64,000 nucleotides of DNA from Bin87 sp965220105 (GCA_965220105.1 OZ244811.1:1240001-1304000); one strand, 5' to 3'; counted from the stretch's first letter, positions 1 through 8,581 are shown. Program-made: numbers and translations. Notes: generated from the sequence alone by a model not told the origin.

Positions 1-291
1 TGGATGGCGCCTTGACCACGCAACCGATGGCACCAGCCGTCCCGCCAGCGCGCAACACGTCGGCATCGTCGATGCAGTCGCCGCCAGCCAGCGCAGACGC
101 CACCAGCGTCATCACCTTGTCGCCAGGATGGGCTCGGACCGGCGCGTCGCCCAGGTCGAGATGCCGGTCAACCAGCTGTGGTAGGCCCAGGTGCAGGGCC
201 AGCGTGGCGGGCAGGATAGCCCAGCATTGGCCACCAGGCGGTGGTCGTCAAAGGCGATTTGGATGCGGTCGGGTTGGTCATCTGCTAGCAT
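1..291 (-). pseudogene. IS1380-family transposase, N-terminal remnant, frameshifted
   Basis: The minus strand from about 291 reads MLADDQPDRIQIAFDDHRL followed by ANAG, the usual beginning of IS1380-family DDE transposases. Near 215-220 the frame shifts, and in the new frame the text continues LPATLALHLGLPQLVDRHLD and then GGDCIDDADVLRAGG up to the window edge. This order matches the N-terminal part of that family. The frameshift means this copy is dead unless the shift is a sequencing error. The catalytic part lies outside the window. Identification rests on remembered family sequence. Confidence 0.7.
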
Positions 292-412
292 CTTTTGGGT
301 GCTCCTGGCCTGGGGACGGTTTCCTGTTTCAAAAGCCATTATCCCCGATGCACAGGAGCACTTTCTTACCCCTTCAGCACACCGCCACACTCATCTTTTC
401 GGTGGATTGGGG

Positions 413-564
413 CTAAACTAAAGCCAAGGTGGGATGTACATTTAAGTGGCGATGATGATCAGCTGGGTTAAGCCCGTGAATCCCTCTCATCCGTACTTGG
501 AGAACGACCCGGCTCCGCCGTTGGACCCCCACCATCTGCGCATTTCACCTTGGCTTTAGTTTAG
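413..564. repeat. 152-bp segment bounded by perfect 19-bp inverted repeats
   Basis: ctaaactaaagccaaggtg at 413-431 is repeated exactly in reverse complement at 546-564. The 114 bp between holds only a 35-codon open frame. It lies just upstream of the IS1380 remnant, so it could be a subterminal structure of that element or a separate MITE-like element. No clear target duplication is seen. Confidence 0.6.
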
Positions 565-987
565 TAGCGCGTCACCGCAGTCGATCTCGCGTTGCGGAGC
601 AGGTTTTACGCCGTCCAAAAAGGATGACACCGACCCCAGCAAGCAGCGAGAGTGAAGCCACTCCATGCTAGAGAACAACTCACCGAACAGTACGCGCCAG
701 TAAACAACGGCGGAAGCAGAACGGTTCAACCAACGGGCGGGTTTAAAACCCGCCCGTTGGTGCTGAGGGACCCGCCCAACAGCACCAGCACGCCGCCACA
801 GCGACGGATACGGACGGAGAGGCCAAGCCCGACCGGGCACCCTCCCAGCGGCACGCTGAAACCCACAAAGCGCAGCCACGGCGTCTACAATCAGCACGGC
901 ACACCGCCAACACAGGCGGTGCGCTTGGCGACCGGCGCCCAACTGCCGTTCAGCGCAGTTGCCCCACAATGCCAAGGAGAAGAAACA
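565..987. other. Gene-free stretch before the first small gene
   Basis: No convincing gene is seen. The frame leading into 988 is open from 652, but its upstream part looks like random GC-rich translation and the ribosome binding site supports a start at 988. The stretch contains the large palindrome at 729-761. Confidence 0.5.
729..761. repeat. 33-bp near-perfect palindrome (16-bp arms, 1-nt centre)
   Basis: accaacgggcgggttt (729-744) is followed by one A and then its exact reverse complement (746-761). No T-run follows, so it does not look like a standard intrinsic terminator. It may be a cruciform, a protein or recombinase binding site, or a bidirectional terminator. Confidence 0.7.
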
Positions 988-1353
988 GTGAACCAGACCA
1001 TAATCATGCCCATTGGGATCATCGAGGAGCCGACGCCGGCAGGCGCGACCTTCCGATTGACCCCCCAAGGACAGAACCCGGTCCTCGAAATCGGCGCCCA
1101 CGTGACCGTTTGGAGATACCACCCCGAACAACTCGCCATTGCGAAGTACAACGGACGTATCACCCGCGTGGGCGACGACACCGCCGCGTTCGCCGTTCTC
1201 AGGGCAGAAGTAGACGAGAGATGGCCTGCCGAAATCAACCCGTTGGGGGCCGGAGCCCCGGTCTATCTAGCCCTGAGAGGCTCCTTCGAACCCGACACCA
1301 GCCGCACGGCGACCACCGTAACGCTGGATGCCCCAGAGGACAGCCAGGAATGA
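988..1353 (+). CDS. Hypothetical protein (121 aa)
   Basis: A GTG start at 988 is preceded by AAGGAG at 974-979 with good spacing. The product begins MNQTIIMPIGIIEEPT and is rich in beta-forming residues with regular charged turns (VLEIGAHVTVWRYHP, YNGRITRVGDDTAAF, GAPVYLALRG), suggesting a small all-beta domain. There is no signal peptide, membrane segment or cysteine cluster. I do not recognise the family. It is followed about 170 bp later by the recombinase-like gene on the same strand and is probably cargo of the same mobile module. Other frames across this interval are shadows. Confidence 0.55.
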   Translation: MNQTIIMPIGIIEEPTPAGATFRLTPQGQNPVLEIGAHVTVWRYHPEQLAIAKYNGRITRVGDDTAAFAVLRAEVDERWPAEINPLGAGAPVYLALRGSFEPDTSRTATTVTLDAPEDSQE

Positions 1354-1525
1354 ACCACATGCCACTCATCAATGCCGACAACGCTGTACTATTAAGCAAT
1401 CGACCCGACTGTGCTACCCTAACGCCCATATTTGAGCAAACCATCCGGGTGCAGGACAGATGCAAGAGAAACCGAACTCTCAGCCAAGCGGCGACCCTCA
1501 CAGCAATGCGGGAGGTCCAGTGCCC

Positions 1526-2203
1526 ATGAGAATGGCAGAACAGAACCCGGTCAGCCACCTCCTGGACGGAATGGTGCATTGCCGGAGGTGCAACACGCCC
1601 ATGGCGACCACAGGAGAGTCCTTCGGGGAGACGCCCAAGTATGTATGCCTCTCCAGCCCAGAAGGCTGCGATACCCCGGACATCCCGGCCGAACCCCTCA
1701 ACCGACTCGTGGTCGAACGCGTGATCCAGGCCGCGCTGGAAGTCGAGAACACCAAGCGGGTAGCCGAGACCGTCCAAGACGATGCAAGGCAACGCAGCGA
1801 AGAGTACAGGGCTGCCAAGTTCACCGTGGCACTGGCCTCGTTTAATATCTCTCACTTCGATCCGTTGTCACCCGTACGTCCACCTCGACGGCACCGTCCT
1901 GAGCTGGACCCAGAAATGGAAAGACTTCTCCGCCTGGATGAGGGCGAATATATCGAACCGTTGCGCAGACTCGACCAGTACTGGAGCTCCACGGGAGACA
2001 CCGGGCAGATCGAACAATACGCTCTAGATCTAGACACCTACCTGCGTCCCAGCAACATCAGCACCACTAAGACCATCATGGATACCGCGGTGGATGAGAT
2101 CCAAGTCGGCCGAGGATCCGCCACCATCAAATACAGCATCCCCATGCCCCCAGGTAGTGGAGCCGAAGGCAGAACCCAAGAAGAGTTTGACCTGCCAAGC
2201 TGA
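1526..2203 (+). CDS. Stand-alone serine-recombinase C-terminal half (zinc ribbon protein)
   Basis: This 225-residue product resembles the second half of the full recombinase encoded at 3345-5030. Near its N-terminus is a zinc-ribbon pattern, MVHCRRCNTPM followed by YVCLSS and GCDTP, corresponding to the recombinase zinc beta ribbon. The C-terminus has DLDTYLRPSN and TIKYSIPMPPGSG, against NLDTYLRGTN and IIRYRIPMPPKG in the big protein. The catalytic resolvase domain is absent. The ATG at 1526 was chosen because GGGAGG sits 11 bases upstream; an in-frame ATG at 1460 lacks a good site. Middle segments differ (ALASFNISHFDPL; a proline/arginine-rich stretch; then acidic helices). It may be a truncated recombinase or a dedicated DNA-binding or regulatory partner. 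Its intact frame and own ribosome site favour a real gene. Confidence 0.65.
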   Translation: MRMAEQNPVSHLLDGMVHCRRCNTPMATTGESFGETPKYVCLSSPEGCDTPDIPAEPLNRLVVERVIQAALEVENTKRVAETVQDDARQRSEEYRAAKFTVALASFNISHFDPLSPVRPPRRHRPELDPEMERLLRLDEGEYIEPLRRLDQYWSSTGDTGQIEQYALDLDTYLRPSNISTTKTIMDTAVDEIQVGRGSATIKYSIPMPPGSGAEGRTQEEFDLPS

Positions 2204-2240
2204 TAACCAAGGCAGACCGGGTCCCGGACCCCGCCCCAGA

Positions 2241-2645
2241 CTACGGTGCATCTCCAAGAACGAACACCGGCTCTGCAACATCTCCCCTGGAAACCCATAC
2301 CACCCGGCAGAATGCCGTCTTGTCCTCCAACACTCTGGAACCCGAAACTACCAGGGACAGAAAATCCCTCACGCTGGCTGCCAACCCGTCCACCGGGTAT
2401 TGCTCGCCGGCCAGCCACTGCACCAACTCGCGTTCCAACGGTGACTCCCTCCCGATGGTATCGTCCGGCAATTGACGGGGAGCACCAGGCCCCTCGAATG
2501 CCCGGTACAATTCCAGCGACTCGACGGTCCAGTCTTCGACCATCGCCCCTAAAACTGCCCCGCCGATGAGACGCATAACCTCGGCGCCCACATCAGCGTG
2601 CGAACGTCGCAACTCACAGGAGTAACCAGCCTCGCCGTCGCTCAT
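2241..2645 (-). CDS. Possible small acidic hypothetical protein (134 aa)
   Basis: An open minus-strand frame gives a plausible soluble protein (GAEVMRLIGGAVLGAMVEDW, LERELVQWLAGEQYPVDGLA) with a natural-looking composition of hydrophobic helices and acidic residues. The upstream sequence gtgagaaATG gives only a weak ribosome site. It runs against its plus-strand neighbours and would converge on the recombinase-like gene ending at 2203. No family is recognised. Competing plus-strand frames look less protein-like. It may be a chance open frame. Confidence 0.35.
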   Translation of the reverse strand: MSDGEAGYSCELRRSHADVGAEVMRLIGGAVLGAMVEDWTVESLELYRAFEGPGAPRQLPDDTIGRESPLERELVQWLAGEQYPVDGLAASVRDFLSLVVSGSRVLEDKTAFCRVVWVSRGDVAEPVFVLGDAP

Positions 2646-2803
2646 TTCTCACTTAAATCCGTCAAGAGTGATCACCCGAAAATACGCAAAAATAGCCAGG
2701 CCCTGAGTTCGCAAATGGGAAATATGCTACCATTAATTATAGCGTGTAGACGCCAGAGGAACGACTGGTAAATGTCACTAAAAATAGCCGGGAGGTAGCT
2801 CGG

Positions 2804-3283
2804 ATGAGCCAACTTACGGAGACGGATCACACCTCAGTAACCATCCCTCGGGACAGCCCCGGCAGCGAAACCAAGGGGAGCGCCTTACCCATAGGGACAG
2901 TGCTCAGGCGGATGAGAGGCCAAAAGAGCCTCCGTGACGTGGAGAGAGATACCGGCATTGCCAACTCCCACCTGTGCAGCGTGGAAAGGGGCAACCAGCA
3001 GCCCGGACTCAAGTTCCTGGGCCGCATGGCCAGCTACTACCAGACCAGCATCGCCGAGATCATCCGCCAAGCGGAACTCCTCAGGGACTGCCAAGCGGAC
3101 CCCGAGCAGGTCGTGGCAGCCGACGTAGAGCGTTCCTACCGGTTCGTAACAGAGGACCCCAGGCTTCAGCCCTGGGAGGAGCCACAGGGAGTCCTGTCCA
3201 TCGAAGCCAAACGTCAGGTCGTCAGGATGTACGAGATCCTGACCGGAAGAATGCTCCTGAACTCAACGACAGACAACCCCTGA
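2804..3283 (+). CDS. XRE-family helix-turn-helix regulator
   Basis: The 159-residue product has a Cro/C1-type helix-turn-helix at about residues 31-85: IGTVLRRMRGQKSLRDVERD, then TGIANSHLCSVERGNQQPGL, then FLGRMASYYQTSIAEIIRQA. An acidic tail of about 70 residues follows (ADVERSYRFVTEDPRLQPWE). A GGGAGGT site at 2793-2799 supports the ATG at 2804. The gene ends 61 bases before the large serine recombinase on the same strand, the usual place for a repressor controlling recombinase expression and excision. AT-rich DNA just upstream (ttaattatag, 2734-2743) could be its promoter. The regulatory role is inferred from family and position. Confidence 0.8.
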   Translation: MSQLTETDHTSVTIPRDSPGSETKGSALPIGTVLRRMRGQKSLRDVERDTGIANSHLCSVERGNQQPGLKFLGRMASYYQTSIAEIIRQAELLRDCQADPEQVVAADVERSYRFVTEDPRLQPWEEPQGVLSIEAKRQVVRMYEILTGRMLLNSTTDNP

Positions 3284-3344
3284 GCGAATCAGTAGCCCAC
3301 ACCAGCAGTAACCGGCACAACCAGAGCGGACCGGAGGTGCGGAT

Positions 3345-5030
3345 ATGCCCGCGAAGAAGAAAAATGACGGAGAGCCCAAAAGAGTCGTCTTCTACATCAG
3401 GTTTTCCAGCTGGAAACAAGATGCCGAAAACTCCAAGGAAGGACAGCTTAACGCCCTACAAGACTACGCAGATTCCAATGGGAAAATTTGCGTAGGGATC
3501 TACATCGACGAAGCCATCAGCGGAAAGAGAGACGACCGGATGGAACTTAACCGGTTGATGCGGGACGGCCAGAGCCGGGACCGGCCCTTCGACGAAGTCC
3601 TGATCTGGAAATTCGACAGGTTCGGCCGCCAGGCCAGCACCATCGACCGCCGCGCAACGGATCTCGAGAGCCTCGGCATTGCGGTCACCGCCATCCAGCA
3701 ACCCATTGACGGAAAACCCGCCGTGGTGAGGTTCGTCCGGAACCTGTTGGGCAACATCAGCGAGTTCTTCAGCGACAACATGGGCGAGGACATTGCCCGA
3801 GGACGGAAAACCTCTGCCGGCCATGGGGTCTGGACCAATTCGTCCGTCCCGTTCGGACTCATGAGGGAATACCGGATGGACAGAGGCCGGATGCGGCCGT
3901 TCTTGGTACCGGATCCCAAGACCGCATGGATCATCGTGCAGTTGTTCGGCATGTACCTCGATGGCACCGGAACCTCAAAGATCGCCAAGACTTTCCGGGA
4001 CGAAGGTGTGCCAAACTCCTCCGACAAGCCATGGACTCCAGGCCTGGTCAGGAAGAGGATAAAAAACATCGCATACGCTGGCTTTGTCCATTACGGAAAG
4101 CGCTCAAAATTCGATGATCTAGAAGTGCTGGCGCCTTGGGCCGAAATGGAGCTCATAATCCTCGAAGAATACAACAGGGCGCAGGAGATAATGGCATCCC
4201 GCACCCCGAAGGAAAACCACCCGCGAGAGATCGCCAGCGTCCATATCCTCAGCGGACTGGTCTACTGCGACAAAGGCAACTACAAGATGAGCCCCACCGG
4301 CGGGGAACGCAGTTACTACAACTGCAACGGGAGGCGTGCCGGAATATGCCCGTCCTGCGACACCCCCAATCCGAGGGCGGAACATTTGGACGCTGCCGTG
4401 CTCGAACACGTAATCAACAGGATACTCATTGAGGAGAATACGGGAAGGATCATCGCCATCGTCGCCAAGAGCCAGACGGAAACCACGATGGCAGTGGAAG
4501 AAGAACTGAAGAATGTCAGTATGGAAATCGAGAACCAAAAGGAATACAGAAACAACCTGCTCAGGCTGGTCGAGACCGGAGGCGCCGTACCGACAGACAT
4601 CTCAGAAAGGCTGGATGAAATCAGGGCGACACTGACCCAGTTGGAATCCAACGCCCTGAAAGCAAAGGCCAAGTTGTCAAACGAGAAGGCTCTCACATCA
4701 AACCCCCAAAAGGTGGCTGCTTACGCCAAGAACCTCGATACCTATCTCCGGGGAACCAACCTGGATCTCACCAAGCAAATCCTGAATGAATTGATAACGG
4801 AAATAAGAATCCGCCCAGGAGAGGAAAAAGACACTGCAACCGTGATCATCAGGTACAGGATCCCCATGCCGCCCAAGGGTTGGACCGAGAAGGCTGACGT
4901 AGAAGAATTGCTGTTCACCAAAGGTATGCGCTCTTTAGACTCCCCCGTTCACTCGGGGATGCGCCACTGCTGCTTACGCCAGGGGTTGAGGGTGTTTTTT
5001 GAGCCGCAGCCTGACCGTCTCGTGGGATAG
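3345..5030 (+). CDS. Large serine recombinase (site-specific integrase)
   Basis: The 561-residue protein starts at an ATG with GGAGGT upstream. The resolvase domain covers about residues 12-150: YIRFSS, with the nucleophile probably Ser21, then DEVLIWKFDRFGRQ. The 'recombinase' DNA-binding domain follows (GVPNSSDKPWTPGLVRKRIK), then a zinc ribbon (LVYCDKGNYKM, YYNCNG, ICPSCDTPNP), a coiled coil (about 375-450) and a C-terminal beta segment ending VIIRYRIPMPPKG. These proteins integrate and excise elements at short att sites. From about residue 527 the sequence (MRSLDSPVHSGMRHCC onward) is translated from the neighbouring IS630 remnant, so the native C-terminus has been replaced. Core domains are intact and activity is possible. 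Attachment sites were not identified. Confidence 0.9.
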   Translation: MPAKKKNDGEPKRVVFYIRFSSWKQDAENSKEGQLNALQDYADSNGKICVGIYIDEAISGKRDDRMELNRLMRDGQSRDRPFDEVLIWKFDRFGRQASTIDRRATDLESLGIAVTAIQQPIDGKPAVVRFVRNLLGNISEFFSDNMGEDIARGRKTSAGHGVWTNSSVPFGLMREYRMDRGRMRPFLVPDPKTAWIIVQLFGMYLDGTGTSKIAKTFRDEGVPNSSDKPWTPGLVRKRIKNIAYAGFVHYGKRSKFDDLEVLAPWAEMELIILEEYNRAQEIMASRTPKENHPREIASVHILSGLVYCDKGNYKMSPTGGERSYYNCNGRRAGICPSCDTPNPRAEHLDAAVLEHVINRILIEENTGRIIAIVAKSQTETTMAVEEELKNVSMEIENQKEYRNNLLRLVETGGAVPTDISERLDEIRATLTQLESNALKAKAKLSNEKALTSNPQKVAAYAKNLDTYLRGTNLDLTKQILNELITEIRIRPGEEKDTATVIIRYRIPMPPKGWTEKADVEELLFTKGMRSLDSPVHSGMRHCCLRQGLRVFFEPQPDRLVG

Positions 5031-5436
5031 CGACGTCGCCAATCCCAATTCAACCACCTTGTCGGCTAACAAACGCAGGGTTCAGTGGTCATGGCCCTCG
5101 GGGGCGTCGCTGCACACCAGGGCAATCAGGTGGGCTTCACCCCGATCATCCAGCTTGCGATACCGATTGGCTTGGGGATGGTCGTGTAGCACGCCGTGCA
5201 ACCCCTCCTCGGAATACCGCGGAATACCGCCGTTTGGTGCGGAACACCGTGCGCGGCGACGTGTCCAAAGCTGCGGCCACCCGTGAGGCGCTCCCCCCGT
5301 CGTCCGTCTTGAGCAGGATGCGCGCCCGATTGATGACCCGAGCCGAGCGCTGACCACTGCAGATTAACTGACGAAGTCGGTCCCGATCTTCCCATGACAA
5401 CCGGACCGCGTATTTCTCCCGAACCATGAGTGCCAC
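4974..5436 (-). pseudogene. IS630-family orfA remnant, broken by a 10-bp duplication
   Basis: The minus strand from 5436 encodes the helix-turn-helix half of a two-ORF IS630 transposase: RQLICSGQRSARVINRARIL then TSPRTVFRTKRRYS. The frame is then lost at a tandem duplication of ggaataccgc (5211-5220 and 5221-5230). Removing one copy restores SEEGLHGVLHDHPQANRYRK through HWTLRLLADKVVELGLATSL and KKHPQPLA to a stop at 4974. It parallels orfA of the IS630 copies at 32.3-34.7 kb. The catalytic orfB is absent: the shifted frame gives WRKQQWRIPE and stops. Remnant DNA probably extends from about 4925 to 5511. Confidence 0.75.
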
Positions 5437-5525
5437 ACCTCCCGCACCGCTGTTGGCCAGTCAGCGTACCAACCAGGGCCCGTTTCACGCTTCATCTGCC
5501 CTTTCAGGTTTGACTGAATACTAAG

Positions 5526-5663
5526 GTGACCGATGTCCGGAAGGCTGCCTGGCGCAACACCGGGTGCGCTTCCCCATGGTTGGTGAGTCTGGAAACTTAC
5601 GCCTTTCCTACGCTGGGCGACCTTCCAGTTGGTCAGATCAGCGGTGCCGGCGTGCTGGTGTGA
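5526..5663 (+). pseudogene. Decayed P4-type tyrosine integrase fragment
   Basis: The plus frame from 5526 reads TDVRKAAWRNT, WLVSLETYAFPTLGDLPVGQ and ISGAGVL before a TGA. The core WxxTLxTYAFPxLGDLPV is typical of the N-terminal SAM-like domain of P4/phage-type integrases. The rest of the gene is missing and the following 250 bp to 5917 contain only scattered stops, so this is a scar of a past integrated element. No gene is seen in 5664-5917. Confidence 0.5.
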
Positions 5664-5917
5664 ACCGCTTGGTCAACCATCGCCGAGGATGTCGCATGAC
5701 ATCTTCGCTTTAGCCACGGGCTTTGCCTGCATGGTGGATTTCCAGTCGGCATCGGTTCCTCAATTTGAGCTAATCATGGCCAGGTTTGCCTGGGAGCGGA
5801 TGTAGAGTTCACCACGTTAGCGGCCAATAGTGACCATGCACGGTGATAAACTGCCCCCAGAAGACCAGTCTGGGCAAAAATTATCGATTGCGCTGTATAA
5901 ACGCCAAAGGAGGCTTC

Positions 5918-7132
5918 ATGTCAACCCAAACCCAGGAAATCAAGAACATGAGGCTCATTTCCCATGTCGATTTGCATGGGCACAACAATCTGGGCGAAGG
6001 AGTGGACCTGCACCAGACGGCCGGCGGCCGGCGTATCTTTTACATGGCCCACGAAGGCCCGCCCAAGGACTTCACCAGTGTTGACGTTACCGATCTGGCC
6101 AACCCCAAGGTGGTGGCCCAGACCGATTTGGACTATAACCACTTGCGCTCCAACTCCCTGTCCATCGTTGGCGACACGATGCTGGTGGCCTACCAGTCGC
6201 GCGAGCACAACCAGCCCGGTACCGGCATGGGGGTCTACGACATCGGCAACCCGGAGGCGCCAAAACGCATCGCCTTCTATGACGCTCAGGGTCCAGGGTC
6301 ACGCGGCTGCCACTGCCTGTGGTGGGTCGATGGCGACTATGCACACCTGGCCACAGGAACACCCGATTCCCGGCCCACCGATCCGAAGGACGATCAGTTC
6401 TACGTGGTAATGGACGTGAAGGACCCCTCAAATCCGCGGGAAGCCGGCCGCTGGTGGCTGCCGGGGACTCAGGAAGGCGACGACGCACCGCCGCCGGCGC
6501 GGCATCCTCAGTTCGACGTGGGCCACAGCGTCCATAACACCAACGTTTACCCAAACCGACCCGACCGGGCCTATTGCGGCTGGAAAGACTCGGGTGTCAT
6601 CACGTTGGACATCTCCGACGTGTCCCGGCCGTCGATGGTTGCCCAGCTGAATTACGCGCCTCCGTTCCCGGGGTTCACCCATACGGTTCTGCCTTTGTTC
6701 AGCCGCGACCTGCTGGTGGTGACGCAAGAGGCCACCGCCCTGGGAGGAGCGGACTACCCCAAGCTGGTGTGGCTGATGGACAATCGGTTGGAGAGCAACC
6801 CGGTAATCATCAGCACGTTGCCAATGGCCGACACCGACGACTTCTTCAACCGACCGGGACGTTATGGGGCGCACAACATCCATGAAAATCGTCCGGGCCC
6901 CCTGTCCCTGCGGTCGGATACTCTGGTGTACGCCACCTTTTTCAACGGGGGCATCCGGGTGTTCGACACCACCAATCCCTTCCAACCCGAGGAGGTCGCC
7001 TACTTCGTTCCGCGGATACCCGACGGAGCCGACGCCAACGGCATTAACGACGTGCACGTGGACGAAAACGGCATCATGTACGTGGTGGACCGGTTGCAGG
7101 GTGGCCTGTACATCCTGGAGCTGAACCTCTGA
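5918..7132 (+). CDS. LVIVD-repeat beta-propeller protein
   Basis: The start at 5918 (MSTQTQEIKNMRL) has AAAGGAGG at 5906-5913; an in-frame ATG at 5843 has no site. The 404-residue product carries at least five LVIVD-type blades: VDVTDLANPKVVAQTDL, VYDIGNPEAPKRIAFYD, VMDVKDPSNPREAGRWW, LDISDVSRPSMVAQLNY and VFDTTNPFQPEEVAYF. Such proteins fold as propellers and are usually binding or scaffold proteins of unknown substrate. HCLWWVDGDYAHL and NGINDVHVDENGIMYVVDRL resemble the histidine-containing loops of selenium-binding or lactonase propellers. No signal peptide is seen, so it is probably cytoplasmic. It stands alone, with a palindromic repeat downstream. Enzymatic activity is unknown. Confidence 0.8.
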   Translation: MSTQTQEIKNMRLISHVDLHGHNNLGEGVDLHQTAGGRRIFYMAHEGPPKDFTSVDVTDLANPKVVAQTDLDYNHLRSNSLSIVGDTMLVAYQSREHNQPGTGMGVYDIGNPEAPKRIAFYDAQGPGSRGCHCLWWVDGDYAHLATGTPDSRPTDPKDDQFYVVMDVKDPSNPREAGRWWLPGTQEGDDAPPPARHPQFDVGHSVHNTNVYPNRPDRAYCGWKDSGVITLDISDVSRPSMVAQLNYAPPFPGFTHTVLPLFSRDLLVVTQEATALGGADYPKLVWLMDNRLESNPVIISTLPMADTDDFFNRPGRYGAHNIHENRPGPLSLRSDTLVYATFFNGGIRVFDTTNPFQPEEVAYFVPRIPDGADANGINDVHVDENGIMYVVDRLQGGLYILELNL

Positions 7133-7176
7133 GTACCAGCCGTTCTTTTTTGGGTCGGTTCCCATTATTCGACCCG

Positions 7177-7265
7177 TAATTGCGAGCGCACCGTGGCGAC
7201 CTCGTTGAGTGGGCGACGCATTCTCGTCAACGAGATTACTGCGTCGCTACGCTCCTCGCAATGAC
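7177..7265. repeat. Interspersed palindromic repeat, copy 1
   Basis: The unit begins attgcgagcgcaccgtggcg and ends in its imperfect reverse complement gcgtcgctacgctcctcgca followed by atgac. Copies 2 (26884-26997) and 3 (36930-37036) share the same arms. It lies between the LVIVD gene and the flavoprotein gene. Copy 1 is the most degraded of the three. Confidence 0.75.
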
Positions 7266-7384
7266 GTTTAACCAACTTGGCCGATTCGTGATAATCGGAA
7301 GGCCCTGGGTGCAAAGCAGACCCAAATTGACACTCCTGCGGCCCACGGCGATAATCTCAAAAATTCCCATGGGAGGGTGCGGGT

Positions 7385-8578
7385 TTGCCTGAAACTGCGG
7401 ACGTAGTTGTGATTGGCGCCGGTGTGGTCGGTTGCTCGGTCGCTTATTACTTGGCCCGGGAAGGTGTCAACGTGACCCTCCTGGAGCGGGAAGCCATTGG
7501 CAGCGGGGCCTCCGCCCACGCCACCGGTTCCCTTAGCCTGCTGGGCGCTGAGTTCTCCCCAGGGGCGTCCTTTCAAATCGCCCGGGCCTCTTCCTCCGAG
7601 TTTCAACAGATCGTCCCCGAACTGGAATCCGCCACCGGCATGGACCTGCTCTACCAGCGTCGTCCTTCTCTCCGGTTGGCCCTGGACGACGAGGAGGCCG
7701 GTCTGATTAAAAGCTTGATGGTCTGGCAGCAACCCCACGTCAAGATGCGCTGGATTGACGCCCGGGAAGTCCACTCGATCGAACCCCGCCTCTCCCCCTC
7801 CATCATCGGCGCGGTGTATGAGGACGAGTCCGCCCAGGTGGACAGCTACCGCCTTAACCCGGCCCTGGCCCGGGGCGCCGAACTCAAGGGCGCCAACATC
7901 CTTTACCGGGAAGTAACCGGCCTGGTCACCGGCGGCCCCACGATTTCCGGCGTCAAGACCGCCGTAGAAGACATACACTGCGGCGCGGTGGTGGTGGCTG
8001 CCGGCACCTGGAGCCGGGCGTTCACTCCCTGGCTGGGCTTCCCCGTTCCGGTCTGACCCATGAAGGGGGAGCGCCTTTTGCTCAACTACCCCGGCGAACC
8101 CCTGCCGGTGCTGATCAGCTCTCCCAAGCGCGGTCACATGATCAGCCGGATGGACGGTTTCACCAGCGTCGGCAGCACCGGCGGTCGGGACTACGACCAG
8201 AAGGAGCTTTTCTGGGGCGAGGAGTTTGACCGCCAGCCCACCGAAACTGCCCGGTTGGAACTCCTCCAGCGCGCCATAGATGTTTTTCCCGATTTGGAGC
8301 GTGCCGAGTTGGTTCAGCAGCTTGCCGGTTCCCGCCCACTGAGTCCCGACAGCAAACCCATCGTCGGCCCGGTCCCCGGTCGGGAAGGCGTCCTCCTGGC
8401 TACCGGCCACACCACCAAGGGCATCCACTTGGGGCCCATCACTGGCCGCATCATCACCGATTATATCTGCCGTGGTTCAACCCGGGTCGTCTCCGACATG
8501 AGCGAATTCCTCCCCGACCGCTTCGCAGATTTCGCCGACGCCGACTTCCTCACCGCCGCCCAAGCCGTGGAGGAATAA
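7385..8578 (+). pseudogene. FAD-dependent amine/amino-acid oxidase (DAO family) with one in-frame TGA
   Basis: From a TTG at 7385 (GGAGG at 7374-7378) the protein begins with a Rossmann FAD motif, VVVIGAGVVGCSVAYYLA, then LLEREAIGSGAS, as in glycine/sarcosine oxidases. At 8054-8056 the frame meets TGA and continues in the same frame with PMKGERLLLNYPGEPLPVL and, near the end, VLLATGHTTKGIHLGPITG, the conserved C-terminal FAD-binding segment. The full length would be 397 residues, normal for the family. The stop falls in the conserved PV-x-PMKG turn, where Arg is common, so CGA to TGA is the simplest explanation. The gene ends 3 bp from the convergent deacetylase gene. A second start at 8060 would give a useless C-terminal half. 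Confidence 0.85.
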
Positions 8579-8581
8579 CCG

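Noticed and set aside
12..416. Plus-strand open frame across the IS1380 remnant
   Set aside because: It is the antisense of transposase sequence on the minus strand and has an Arg/Ser-rich shadow composition.
652..987. Upstream extension of the gene at 988
   Set aside because: The added residues look like random GC-rich translation, cross the palindrome, and have no ribosome site; GTG 988 has one.
1235..1855. 206-codon minus-strand frame opposite the recombinase-like gene
   Set aside because: Antisense shadow of the real gene; no family similarity or start signal.
6087..7165. Long minus-strand frames opposite the LVIVD gene
   Set aside because: Shadows; the plus strand shows clear repeat motifs and a ribosome site.
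7268..8428. 386-codon minus-strand frame opposite the DAO gene
   Set aside because: It is long only because of GC-rich codon structure; no recognisable motifs, while the other strand encodes FAD motifs.
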